Source: CAZCGA01 sp964498075 (GTDB lineage Bacteria > Desulfobacterota > Binatia > HRBIN30). From it: a stretch of 64,000 bases of DNA. Positions within the stretch are counted from its first letter, which is position 1. Each line of letters begins with the position of its first letter. The notes beneath the pieces are model-generated. The model searched no databases. It saw only the letters and a program-made list of their open reading frames with translations, and had not been told where the DNA came from. A program made the position numbers and the translations under genes. Where the stretch lies: NCBI GenBank assembly GCA_964498075.1, contig CAZCGA010000011.1, positions 15,151 to 79,150 on the forward strand, written 5' to 3'. This document shows positions 53,248-61,789 of this stretch, piece by piece.

Positions 53248-54177
53248 TCAGCCTTCCAACATCGCCGCGCGGTCGAGGCGCTCGCACACGCGCAGTTTGG
53301 CGCTGGCGGCGCGCGGGTTCTCCGCCACTTCGGCATCGCTCGCACGGATCGGTCGTTTGGTCAGAATGCGAACGCGGCCCGCTTGGCGCTCGGCGACGAA
53401 GAACTGCTTCACAATGCGGTCTTCGAGCGAGTGAAATGCGAGCACCGCGAGCCGGCCGCCGGGTACGAGCAGCGACAAGGCCTGCGGCAACGCCTCGCTA
53501 ACCGACTGCAGCTCGTCGTTCACGGCGATGCGCAATGCCTGAAAGACGCGCGCCACCGAACGGGCGGCCTGCCAGCGCACGCGCCCCGGCAGCGCGCCGG
53601 CGACCACATCGAACAGCTCGCGCGTCGTGCGCAACGGGTGGCGGGCGCGTTCTTTCACCACGGCGCTGGCGATCCGGCGGGCGAATCGCTCTTCCCCGTA
53701 CTCCTTGAAAATCGCGGCCAGCTCGTCGGCGGTGCGCGAGTGGAGCACCTCCGCCGCGGTTTCGAGCGAGGTCTCGGTGGGGTCGAAGCGCATATCGAGC
53801 GGCTCGTCGCGCATGAAGCTGAAGCCACGACCGCTGACGTCGAAGTGATACGAGCTGACGCCGAGGTCGAACACGATGGCCTGCACGGGCGCAAAGTGGT
53901 GCACCGTGGCGATGCGGGTCAGCGCGCGGAAGTCGCCGCTCGTCAGATGCAGGCGCCCGCCCTCCACCGCCGTCGCGAGCGTGCGCCGCACGGCCGTGAG
54001 CAGCTCGGGGTCACGGTCGATGCCGAGCACTTCGCCGTCGGGTGCAGTGGCTTCCAGGATGGCCGCGGTGTGCCCGCCGCCGTCGATGGTGGCGTCGATG
54101 CAACGCGCCCCGCGCGCGAGCTGCAAGTACGCAAGCAATACCGGCGTCAGAACCGGCCGGTGGACCTCAGCGGCCAT
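53248..54177 (-). CDS. rsmH: 16S rRNA (cytosine-N4) methyltransferase RsmH
   Basis: A 309-residue SAM methyltransferase that modifies C1402 of 16S rRNA. Motifs are HRPVLTPVLLAYL at the start, IDATIDGGGHTAAILEA (SAM motif I), VLGIDRDPELL, FDLGVSSYHFD and AVLAFHSLEDRIVKQFF. RsmH normally opens the division and cell-wall cluster with mraZ before it and ftsL and ftsI after it. None of these is adjacent here, so the gene is displaced from that cluster. Confidence 0.95.
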   Translation of the reverse strand: MAAEVHRPVLTPVLLAYLQLARGARCIDATIDGGGHTAAILEATAPDGEVLGIDRDPELLTAVRRTLATAVEGGRLHLTSGDFRALTRIATVHHFAPVQAIVFDLGVSSYHFDVSGRGFSFMRDEPLDMRFDPTETSLETAAEVLHSRTADELAAIFKEYGEERFARRIASAVVKERARHPLRTTRELFDVVAGALPGRVRWQAARSVARVFQALRIAVNDELQSVSEALPQALSLLVPGGRLAVLAFHSLEDRIVKQFFVAERQAGRVRILTKRPIRASDAEVAENPRAASAKLRVCERLDRAAMLEG

Positions 54178-54210
54178 GCCCCGGCATGTTGGCGTGAGGC
54201 CGAGCGGAAA

Positions 54211-55431
54211 TCAGTGCGTGGAGTTCGTGGACAGGTTGGCGACTTCTTCCGGTGCCAAGGGACGGTTGTACACCTGGAAGTGACTGAGCGAGCCGCGCGC
54301 GCCGGTGCCGCCACCCGGCAGGTCGGAGCCGATGTACAGGGGCGTGCCCTGCGGCACCTCGAGCTGGCCGTCGAAGTTGCGTTGCGCAACCTGCTTGCCG
54401 TCGATGTAGAACGTGGTCACCCCTTGACCGCTCTCATCGCGCCCCCATGTAGTGGTCACCAGATGCTGCTCACCCGGCTGCCAGTTGTCGACCGGCGCAC
54501 TCGAATCGGTCTCCTGTCCCGTATTGTCGGTGAGGAGGAAGCGCAGGAAGCGTCCGTTTTTGAAGATCTGCAGACGGTTGTCCCACACATTGGGCGTGCG
54601 CAGCTGCACCAGTGAGGCATCGGTCTGGTCGTCTCCGCCCCACTCCGGTTGGAGATTGAACGAAATCGTTCCGGAGTCGCCGCTGATCTTGCCGCCGTCG
54701 GGAATGACGAACTGCGACTCCGTCGAGAACTTCGCCGCGTCGTCGCTTTCGAAGGTGACACCTTCCTGAACGACCGGTGGGAGGTCCCCCTTCTCCGGCT
54801 GCGTCGAGTAGTTCTCGAAGGGGAGTGACAGCACGGGCCCCTGGTCGTCCGGATTCTGCAGGTCGGCCGCAGCGTCCTTCTTGGCGCCCGGCTCGTTGGC
54901 GGTGCCGGTGTTTTGCACCACTTGCTCCTCGACTTGCGAGTGCTCCTGGTGCGTGCCGCGGCCCATCGCCTTGCCAACTGTGAACGGCACGGCCTCCAAC
55001 GGCACTGCTGCTCCAGCCTGGATCGGCTCAGGCCCCGCATCACGAACACCGCTCGCGGATCCGCCGCCGACGCCGCTGCCGCTACGCGGTGCGCCACCCA
55101 GTATGGTGGCTGCGCCACGGTCCTCGGACCCACCTTGATCGGCGCCTCGGCCAGGATCGGCGGCTGGGCCAGCGGCCGCGCCGCCGCCGTTGCCCGGACG
55201 GCGCGCATCACGCGTCCACGAGGATCGTGCCCCGCCCTGTCCCGCTGGCGCGGAGGTGTCTGTCCGCACACTCCAGCCGCCACGCTCAACGTTCGGAGCG
55301 GCGGCGGGCGCTTCCAGGCGCTTCGGTGACACGCCCTCAGGGCGCGTATCGGCGTGGCGCGACTGCTTCACGACAGCGATTGCGAGGAGGCCGGTCACAC
55401 CAGCTGCCACGACTACCCACGGTTTGGTCAC
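54211..55431 (-). CDS. Exported protein with LamG-like C-terminal domain
   Basis: A 406-residue protein of unknown function. An N-terminal hydrophobic segment (PWVVVAAGVTGLLAIAVV) is followed by about 180 low-complexity residues rich in Gly, Ala, Ser and Pro. The C-terminal 200 residues (from VTFESDDAAKF) look like a concanavalin A-like LamG domain: GTISFNLQPEW, NRLQIFKNGRFLRFLLTDNT, VTTFYIDGKQVAQRNFDGQL, LSHFQVYNRPLAPEEV. Such domains bind carbohydrate or protein ligands. It lies beside cell-wall and glycan genes, which may hint at a surface role. Confidence 0.65.
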   Translation of the reverse strand: MTKPWVVVAAGVTGLLAIAVVKQSRHADTRPEGVSPKRLEAPAAAPNVERGGWSVRTDTSAPAGQGGARSSWTRDARRPGNGGGAAAGPAADPGRGADQGGSEDRGAATILGGAPRSGSGVGGGSASGVRDAGPEPIQAGAAVPLEAVPFTVGKAMGRGTHQEHSQVEEQVVQNTGTANEPGAKKDAAADLQNPDDQGPVLSLPFENYSTQPEKGDLPPVVQEGVTFESDDAAKFSTESQFVIPDGGKISGDSGTISFNLQPEWGGDDQTDASLVQLRTPNVWDNRLQIFKNGRFLRFLLTDNTGQETDSSAPVDNWQPGEQHLVTTTWGRDESGQGVTTFYIDGKQVAQRNFDGQLEVPQGTPLYIGSDLPGGGTGARGSLSHFQVYNRPLAPEEVANLSTNSTH

Positions 55432-55540
55432 GGTTCCTCTTGCACTCCACCAGTATCGTGTGGTCCCGGCGCGCGAAAGTCAACTGCCCGACCGTAGAAA
55501 CCATGCCGCGTCGGGGGATCATTCCGCAGCCGCCGTCCGC

Positions 55541-56248
55541 TCAGGCGCGTCGCGTGCGGCCGCGGATGCCGGCGAGGTCCGCGAAGGCCTTGAGACCGCG
55601 CCACAGGTCGACCCGCGAGGTCGGAGAGTTGATCCAGACGACCGGCACCTCGGCGACTCTCAACCCGGCCGCCACCGCGAGGGCAATCATCTCGACGTCG
55701 AACGCGAAGCCGTCGATCTGCTGCCGGCGCAGCACCGGAAGCAAGCGCTCGCGGCGGAAGAGCTTGAAGCCGCACTGCGTGTCGTGAAATCTCGGCAACA
55801 CGATCAACCGCACCAGGAGATTGAACAGCTTTCCCGCGCCCTCGCGGTAGATCGGCTGGCGCTTGCGGATCTCCGACTGGGCGAGGGCGCGGCTGCCGAT
55901 GACCAGATCGTGGCCGGCTTCGATCAGCGCCAGCATCTTCTCCATCTCCTCGATGGGGGTCGACAAGTCGGCATCGGAAAAAAGCACGACGTCGCCGCCG
56001 GCATGCAGCGCCCCGAAGCGGACCGCGTAGCCCTTGCCGCGATTGCCCCCGTAGGCCAGCGCGCGCAGCTGCGGCCGCGCAGCGAAGCGCTGCTGCACCG
56101 CCGCGCTGGTGCCATCGGTGCTGCCATCGTCGACCAACACGACTTCGTAGTCCGCGTGGTACTGATCCATGTAGGCGAAGATGCGCTCAAGCGAGGGCAG
56201 GATGCGCTGCACCTCGTTGTACGCAGGGACGACGACCGAGACCTTCAT
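55541..56248 (-). CDS. GT2 glycosyltransferase, polyprenyl-phosphate type
   Basis: A 235-residue soluble enzyme of the dolichyl-phosphate glucosyltransferase-like (ALG5/DPM1-like) family. Motifs: VSVVVPAYNEVQRI, VLVDDGSTDGT, the DXD-type DADLSTP and IGSRALAQSEIRKRQPIYRE. It probably transfers a sugar to a polyprenyl phosphate for use by a membrane glycosyltransferase. It is divergent from the Agl23-NHL gene, with 65 bases between and promoters on both sides. Confidence 0.85.
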   Translation of the reverse strand: MKVSVVVPAYNEVQRILPSLERIFAYMDQYHADYEVVLVDDGSTDGTSAAVQQRFAARPQLRALAYGGNRGKGYAVRFGALHAGGDVVLFSDADLSTPIEEMEKMLALIEAGHDLVIGSRALAQSEIRKRQPIYREGAGKLFNLLVRLIVLPRFHDTQCGFKLFRRERLLPVLRRQQIDGFAFDVEMIALAVAAGLRVAEVPVVWINSPTSRVDLWRGLKAFADLAGIRGRTRRA

Positions 56249-56267
56249 CGAGCGGAGGCAGCGTTTG

Positions 56268-56294
56268 TTGACAAGGCGAGGGGCCGCATATACA
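56268..56294 (+). promoter_or_regulatory. Candidate promoter of the Agl23-NHL gene
   Basis: TTGACA (56268-56273) and TATACA (56289-56294) are 15 bases apart; the alternative TTGTTG at 56265 with an 18-base spacer fits better. The -10 box is strong and transcription would start near 56301, just before the GTG at 56314. Confidence 0.4.
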
Positions 56295-56313
56295 GACTAG
56301 CGTTCTTCCACGA

Positions 56314-59103
56314 GTGGCAAGGGTGGCAGACGACTCGGTTCCTATGGCAGAGAGCGCGGTTGATCGCAACCGAACCAGTGCGGCTCCGGGCGTCCGACCG
56401 GCAACGCCGGCGCGCGGGCTGGATCGCCCGATCATCGGCAGCTTGACCCTTGAACGGTGCATTTACATCGCGGTGTTCGCCGTCGCCGTCTTCACGCGGT
56501 TGTACATCGCCGGCGAGCGCCCCCTGCATCACGACGAGTCGATCCACGCCTTCTTTTCGTGGAAGATCACCCAGGACGGTGTCGGCGACTACCAATACGA
56601 TCCGGTGTATCATGGGCCGGTTCTGTACTACTGGACCGCCCTCGTCCTGCGCATCTTTGGGGACTCCGACTTCACGACACGCCTGAGCCCCGGCTTGTTC
56701 GGACTGGCACTCGTGGCATTTGCGTGGCCGCTGCGCCGGTATCTCGGCCGTTGGGGCGCCCTCTGCTTTCTCATACTGGCGACCTTCTCACCCAGCCTTT
56801 CCTACTTCACGCGTTTCCTGCGTCACGACATCTACGTCGCGCTCTTCAACCTGGCTTTCGTGTACTTCTCGTTTCGCTACGGAGAGACGCGCGCGGCGCG
56901 CAATCTGTATGCGGCCGGTGCGAGCCTGTCGCTGGCGTGGTGCACCAAGGAGGACATGTACGCGCTGGCTCCGGTGTTCGTCGCCAGCTTCGTCATGATG
57001 CTGCTGTGGGAGGTTGTGTACGCCTCCGACTGGCGGCCGGTCCTCCGCTCGGTGTGCGGCGAAGCCTGGGGGTTGTTGAAGCGCGCCGTGTTGCCACTGG
57101 TCACCACGGCAGTCATCTTCGCCGTCATCTGGCTCTTGTTCTACACTTCCATGCTGACGCATCCGAAGAACTGGAACTCGGTGACCCGCGCCTTGTCGTA
57201 CTGGATGGGTCAACACGAGATCAAACGGATCGGCGGCCCGTGGTGGTACTACTTCCCCGAACTCGTCATCTACGAGCCGCTGGTGTTCTTCCCGGCGCTG
57301 TTGTTCGTCCTCGCGCCGCTGTGGCAGCCTCGCCCGCGCGAGACCTCGCTCACCCGCCTGCTGGTGTACGGCACGATGGTCGCCACGGCGGCGTTTGTGC
57401 TGTGCTTGGGCTTGGCGCCGGAGCGCGCGCCGCTGGTGCTGCTGGGCGCGCTGGCGCTGGCCAGCCTGGTCGTCATGCGGCGCTGGCTCCCCGATCGGTT
57501 CACTCGCTTCGTCATCATCTGGACCGTCGGCTCGTTCGGGTTCTACAGCTGGGCGCAGGAAAAGGTCCCCTGGCTGCTGGTCCCGGTGCTGTTGCCGACG
57601 CTGCTGTTGGCGGCCATGTGGTTCAGCCAGCTCATCGAGCGGCGGCTCATCACGCGGCCGACGACGGCGCTGGGGCTCACAGCCCTCGGCGGGTTGACGG
57701 TGTGGACGCTGATCGCCAGCAACTTCTTGTACGACGCGCCGCGCCCGGACGAGGCCTCCGGCAAGCGGCACGCCGAGCTGCTGGCGTACGTGCAGTCGAC
57801 CTACGACATTCACAAGGTGATGCGCCGCATCGAAGACGTCGGCAGCACGCTCGGCACCGGCGCGCAAACGCGTCTGGCGGTGTCGGGCAACGCCACGTGG
57901 CCGATGAGTTGGTACCTGCGGCACTATCCGGTCAACTGGGCGGCGGACGTCCGCCAGGTAGATACGCCGGTGGTCATCGTCGACAAGGAGGCCACGAACG
58001 CCATCGACAAGGCCGTCGCGGACAAGTACGAGAAGGTGCCCTTCCAGATTCGCGGCTGGTGGGAACCCGATTGGAAGCAGATGGACTTGCCGAAGTTCAT
58101 GCGTTTCCTGTTCACGCGCGAGGCCTTCAGCCAAGTCGGCTCCAGCGATGCCGTGATGTACGTGCTCAAGGATCTCAGCCCGGGAATGACCATCGCGGCC
58201 GTAGCCGTGAATCCACCTCCCGCGGCGCGCGGCTATCCGCACGGGCCTTCGTTGTTGCAGCCGGTCGCGATGTGGGGAGAAAAAGGCTCTGATCCGGGTC
58301 AGTTCAACGAGCCGCGGGGTCTCGCGGTCGATGCGAGCGGCAACCTGTACGTCGTCGACAGCAAGAACAACCGCATCCAGAAGTTCGGCCCCGAGGGCAA
58401 ACCGCTGCTCGCGTGGGGGCACGAGGGACAAGACCCCGGGAGCTTCAAGGATCCATGCGGCATCGCGGTCGCACCGGACGGATCAGTGTACGTCGCTGAC
58501 ACCTGGAATCATCGCGTCCAGAAGTTCGACTCGAACGGGAAGCTGATTCCGCCCGAGTGGCGCGAGCAGGCCGGTTTCTGGGGCCCGCGCGGCATCGCCG
58601 TCGCGCCGGATGGGAAGACGATCTACGTCACCGACACCGGCAACAAGCGGGTCGTGAGCTTCGACTCCACCGGCAAGCAGCTCTCGACGTGGGGCCATGA
58701 GGGCTCGAAGCCCGGCGAGCTCATCGAGCCCGTGGGCATCGCTGTCGACGACACCGGGCGCATCATCGTCGCCGACACCGGCAATCACCGTCTGCAGTTC
58801 TTCGACAAGGACGGAAAGTTCGTGAGAGAGCAGTTCATGTCCGGCTGGGAGGAGTTCTACACCGAGCCGTACCTGGCGATGCTGGGAGCGGACGTCGTGG
58901 TCACGGATTCGTACAACCACCGCTGCGCCCGCTACACCGATACGGCGATGTCGTACTCGTGGGGCAAGAGCGGGAACGGCCAGGGCGACTTCAACCGGCC
59001 CATCGGCATCGCCACCGACAAGCAAGGGACGGTCTACGTCTCGGACACCATGAACAACCGCATCCAGAAGTTCGTCCTGCCGCCGCCTGAGAAGAGCTCC
59101 TGA
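56314..59103 (+). CDS. Agl23-like membrane protein fused to an NHL-repeat domain
   Basis: A 929-residue fusion. Residues about 45-500 form a polytopic GT-C-like region with the acidic motif LHHDESIHAFFSW and the YQYDPVYHGPVLYY stretch typical of the Agl23/TIGR03663 family of flippase-associated proteins. A periplasmic portion follows (HAELLAYVQSTYDIHKVMRR, MSWYLRHYPVNWAADVRQVD). Residues about 650-929 form six NHL repeats: PRGLAVDASGNLYVVDSKNN, RIQKFGPEGKPL and their copies, likely a six-bladed beta-propeller outside the membrane. No ribosome site precedes GTG 56314; ATG 56344 is an alternative. It is flanked by two GT2 enzymes, so it may use their lipid-linked sugar. Confidence 0.82.
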   Translation: MARVADDSVPMAESAVDRNRTSAAPGVRPATPARGLDRPIIGSLTLERCIYIAVFAVAVFTRLYIAGERPLHHDESIHAFFSWKITQDGVGDYQYDPVYHGPVLYYWTALVLRIFGDSDFTTRLSPGLFGLALVAFAWPLRRYLGRWGALCFLILATFSPSLSYFTRFLRHDIYVALFNLAFVYFSFRYGETRAARNLYAAGASLSLAWCTKEDMYALAPVFVASFVMMLLWEVVYASDWRPVLRSVCGEAWGLLKRAVLPLVTTAVIFAVIWLLFYTSMLTHPKNWNSVTRALSYWMGQHEIKRIGGPWWYYFPELVIYEPLVFFPALLFVLAPLWQPRPRETSLTRLLVYGTMVATAAFVLCLGLAPERAPLVLLGALALASLVVMRRWLPDRFTRFVIIWTVGSFGFYSWAQEKVPWLLVPVLLPTLLLAAMWFSQLIERRLITRPTTALGLTALGGLTVWTLIASNFLYDAPRPDEASGKRHAELLAYVQSTYDIHKVMRRIEDVGSTLGTGAQTRLAVSGNATWPMSWYLRHYPVNWAADVRQVDTPVVIVDKEATNAIDKAVADKYEKVPFQIRGWWEPDWKQMDLPKFMRFLFTREAFSQVGSSDAVMYVLKDLSPGMTIAAVAVNPPPAARGYPHGPSLLQPVAMWGEKGSDPGQFNEPRGLAVDASGNLYVVDSKNNRIQKFGPEGKPLLAWGHEGQDPGSFKDPCGIAVAPDGSVYVADTWNHRVQKFDSNGKLIPPEWREQAGFWGPRGIAVAPDGKTIYVTDTGNKRVVSFDSTGKQLSTWGHEGSKPGELIEPVGIAVDDTGRIIVADTGNHRLQFFDKDGKFVREQFMSGWEEFYTEPYLAMLGADVVVTDSYNHRCARYTDTAMSYSWGKSGNGQGDFNRPIGIATDKQGTVYVSDTMNNRIQKFVLPPPEKSS

Positions 59104-59104
59104 C

Positions 59105-59860
59105 TCATCCGCCCGACACGATCTTCCGTCGCAGGCGGAACAGGTCGTAGAACGCCCGGATGATCACCGACAGGTGCGCCCCCGTCTGCACGCCGGCGGA
59201 GCGCGGGTAGTGGTGCACACCCACCTCCTTGATGCCGAATCGCTTGCGCACCGCGCGGCCGTAGAGCTCCGCGTTGATCAAGGCGCCGGTCGACTCGAGG
59301 GTGATGTTGTTCAGCACCTTCTTCGGAATGAGCTTGAAAGCACAGTTCAAGTCGCGCACCCGCACCGCGAGCATCACGCGCACCAGCCAGCCGCCGAACA
59401 ACTTGGCGTTGAGCCGGCGCATAAACGGGTCGCGGCGCTCGATGCGGTATCCGGTGACGATGTGCTCGTCGTCCGTGGCCAACGGCAGCAGCTGGTCGAG
59501 GTCGCGGATGTCGAACTGCCCGTCGCCGTCCATGTAGAAGACGAAGCGCTTGGTCGCGGCGTCGAAGCCGGTACGCAGCGCCGCCCCGTAGCCGCGATTC
59601 TGCGGATGATGGAGCGGACGCAGCCGGGGCATCTCCTTGCCCAAGCGATCGATGATCTCGCCGGTGCGGTCGCGGCTGCCATCGTCAACGGGGAGCACCT
59701 CGTAGTCGGTGATCCGGTCGTCGAGATAGGCGACGCAAGCGCGCACCACCTGCTCAATGTTGGCTTCTTCATTGAAAGCCGGTAGCACCACGGACAGCTC
59801 GCGCACCACGCCGCCGGTGGCTGCGGCACTTACTGCGTTGCTTTTCACCTCATTCCCCAT
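59105..59860 (-). CDS. GT2 glycosyltransferase, DPM1-like
   Basis: About 251 residues from ATG 59860 (GGAGAA upstream; the start at 59902 would overlap the divergent gene). Motifs: SVVLPAFNEEANIEQVV, VDDGSRDRTGEI, YMDGDGQFDIRDLDQLL and NCAFKLIPKKVL. Like DPM1, it should form a polyprenyl-phosphate-linked hexose. It converges with the Agl23-NHL gene, one base apart. Confidence 0.86.
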   Translation of the reverse strand: MGNEVKSNAVSAAATGGVVRELSVVLPAFNEEANIEQVVRACVAYLDDRITDYEVLPVDDGSRDRTGEIIDRLGKEMPRLRPLHHPQNRGYGAALRTGFDAATKRFVFYMDGDGQFDIRDLDQLLPLATDDEHIVTGYRIERRDPFMRRLNAKLFGGWLVRVMLAVRVRDLNCAFKLIPKKVLNNITLESTGALINAELYGRAVRKRFGIKEVGVHHYPRSAGVQTGAHLSVIIRAFYDLFRLRRKIVSGG

Positions 59861-59890
59861 ACAATTCTCCGGCGATAGCGGACCGCCACT

Positions 59891-60901
59891 GTGATCGTTC
59901 AATGTCCATACTGCGCCACGAGCTACCAGCTCGACCCGGGGCGCCTCACGGGGGCCAACCCCACCCTCAAGTGCTCTCGTTGCCGGCAGACGTTTCCAGC
60001 CCCATCATCCAAGAAGCGTCCGCCGGTTCCCCGTTCGAGCGCCGGCAAGCCGATCTCCCCGGCCGATGAGACGCTGACGTTACCATTTGAGCCCAGCGGC
60101 TGGAAAGACACCGTCACGCGCGAGCCCGATGCGTCACCCGCCGATGATCTGACGGTGGCCGAAAGCGAAGAAGAATTCACGCTGGGCACGGAGGAGCCGG
60201 CGGACGAGCTGACGGTACCGGACTCCCACACACGCGGAACGGCCAGGACGCCCGCCGTGGCGAGCGCAGACGACCCGGAAGATCCGGCACTGGAGCACGA
60301 TCTCGACGATGACGCCGAGAGTCGGGAGCGCACAGATCGAGCTTCCGGCCGCTCGCGGTCCGGCCGCGAGCGCAGCAGCATCGGGGCGCTGCTGATCTTT
60401 CTGGGGGTCGTCGCCGGCGGGTACGGTGTATTGGCCCGAGCCCTGTTCGCCAGCCCCGCCTTGTCCGATCGATTCGTGGGCCGGCTGCCGCTGATTGGTC
60501 GAATGAGTGGCGACCGTCTGCTGACTCGCAAAGTGGCGCTCTCGGAGGTGGTCGGAAACTACCAGCGCATCAAGGACGGCAAGGAAGTCTTTGTCATCAC
60601 CGGCAAGGCGCTCAATACCGCGGGGGTGGCGTTGCACGGCGTGCAGATCGCCGGGGAACTGTACAACGGCGCTCGCGCGATGCTCGACCAGAAGACCATT
60701 TACTGTGGCAATGTGATTTCGACCAAGGTCCTGAAGGATCTGACCCCGCGCGAGCTGTCGATTCTGCAGAAGCTGAACCCCCCGAAACAGTTCATGATCG
60801 AGCCCGGCGAGTCATCCACCTTCGTGATCGTCTTCATGGACCCACCGCGTGATGCAGTGGAGTTCACCACGCGGGCGGTGGCGGCGCAACGTCACGCCTG
60901 A
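59891..60901 (+). CDS. Zinc-ribbon (MJ0042) membrane protein with DUF3426-like domain
   Basis: A 336-residue protein from GTG 59891. The N-terminal zinc ribbon has CPYC and CSRC (IVQCPYCATSYQLDP, then TLKCSRCRQTF), followed by about 130 acidic, disordered residues, one membrane helix (GALLIFLGVVAGGYGVLARA) and a C-terminal domain with VVGNYQRIKDGKEVFVITG and EPGESSTFVIVFMDPP. This architecture is typical of deltaproteobacterial zinc-ribbon proteins, function unknown. Its 3' end overlaps tatA by 10 bases. Confidence 0.78.
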   Translation: MIVQCPYCATSYQLDPGRLTGANPTLKCSRCRQTFPAPSSKKRPPVPRSSAGKPISPADETLTLPFEPSGWKDTVTREPDASPADDLTVAESEEEFTLGTEEPADELTVPDSHTRGTARTPAVASADDPEDPALEHDLDDDAESRERTDRASGRSRSGRERSSIGALLIFLGVVAGGYGVLARALFASPALSDRFVGRLPLIGRMSGDRLLTRKVALSEVVGNYQRIKDGKEVFVITGKALNTAGVALHGVQIAGELYNGARAMLDQKTIYCGNVISTKVLKDLTPRELSILQKLNPPKQFMIEPGESSTFVIVFMDPPRDAVEFTTRAVAAQRHA

Positions 60902-61098
60902 TTCTTGCCTTCCTCTTTCGGTTCCTGGCCTTCCGGCTTGGGCGTGATGTCGATCTCGTCCGGCGTCTTGACGGACTTCCGGAAGTTGCGGATCCCACGT
61001 CCCAGCCCTTCACCAATCTCGGGCAGCCGACCAGCCCCGAAAATGATCATGACGATCACCAAGATGACCAGCAGCTCACCGATCCCCAATCCGAACAT
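60892..61098 (-). CDS. tatA: Sec-independent protein translocase TatA
   Basis: A 68-residue protein. The TatA pattern is one membrane helix (GIGELLVILVIVMIIFGAGR) followed by the amphipathic LPEIGEGLGRGIRNFRKSVK and an acidic charged tail. TatA builds the twin-arginine channel for folded proteins. tatB and tatC are not adjacent. It has its own promoter upstream, which supports a single-gene unit, and overlaps the zinc-ribbon gene 3' end by ten bases. Confidence 0.93.
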   Translation of the reverse strand: MFGLGIGELLVILVIVMIIFGAGRLPEIGEGLGRGIRNFRKSVKTPDEIDITPKPEGQEPKEEGKNQA

Positions 61099-61117
61099 CG
61101 CGGGTCTCCGTAGCGCG

Positions 61118-61147
61118 ACTATAGGCGAACGGACCCGCGCGGCGCAA
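61118..61147 (-). promoter_or_regulatory. Promoter of tatA
   Basis: On the minus strand TTGCGC (complement of 61142-61147), an 18-base spacer and TATAGT (complement of 61118-61123) form a sigma-70-type promoter. Transcription would start about 13 bases before the tatA ATG; GGAGACC lies in the short leader. Confidence 0.5.
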
Positions 61148-61397
61148 GGCGCAGGCGAGAAGTGAACGCGCGCCGCTACACATGCTGGGACCACCAACCA
61201 ACTGGCCGCCGCTGGAGGATGAGAGAATCGCGGGACTGGGCACCTGCAGCGTAAGGTGGACAGCTCGGAACGGCGGCCGGCGCGCGAAGTCCGCGGAGCG
61301 TCAGCACTCCCATCATGTTTGCAACCCGCGCACCGCCGGTGTTACGCTGCGCCCCCATGCGCTGTCCGCCGGCTTGCGCGAACCGGCCGAATTCAGG
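61148..61397. other. Region without a recognisable gene
   Basis: About 250 bases with short open frames on both strands but no supported gene, no RNA fold and no repeat found. Together with the PIN-like remnant to the right it makes up roughly 690 bases between tatA and hsdM. The lack of conserved frames suggests decay. Confidence 0.4.
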
Positions 61398-61560
61398 TTA
61401 GGCCGGCATATGCGTCGCCCGAGCCAGGACGAACTCAATGGAGACCCTTTCTCGAACGTGCTTCATGGCGTTCTGCCGCAACGAGCCGGAGATCGTTGGT
61501 CACGATCATGTTGGCCTGCCTCTTGCCGCCCGCGACGGCCACCCGGTCACCTCGTACACG
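61398..61560 (-). pseudogene. Possible remnant of a PIN-domain (VapC-like) toxin
   Basis: On the minus strand one frame reads GDRVAVAGGKRQANMIVTNDLRLVAAER, resembling the PIN core DxHVLAAAxxGxAxxIVTNDLxDFPAE, split here for length. A neighbouring frame reads VSIEFVLARATHMPA then stop at 61400, similar to the end of such toxins (PDEFVLAL-like). A shift of frame is needed to join them and no start or antitoxin gene is visible. This is weak evidence; it may be chance. Confidence 0.3.
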
Positions 61561-61789
61561 AGCTTCTCAAGAAGATGCTGGCGCTCACAATTCGCGCTTC
61601 AGATTGCTACTGCTGGGCCAAACCGCTGACTGGCTCGGGCGCTCGTGGAAGAGGCCCAAGCCGTTAGGCGCCTTACGGCCTTCGCACTACCGGTGACCGT
61701 GACAGACCACTCGACCACACACAGGAGCGCCTTCCGCACAACCCGGCGGACGTTCGCGGAAGCAGGAAATTGCCCAAGAGGACCGCGCA

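Noticed and set aside
53133..53345. Minus-strand ORF of 70 residues after rsmH, possible ftsL
   Set aside because: No membrane helix or FtsL pattern, and its composition is Arg/Cys-rich shadow of the rsmH end.
56788..58431. Minus-strand ORF of 547 residues rich in Arg and Gln
   Set aside because: Antisense to the Agl23-NHL gene; low complexity and no motifs.
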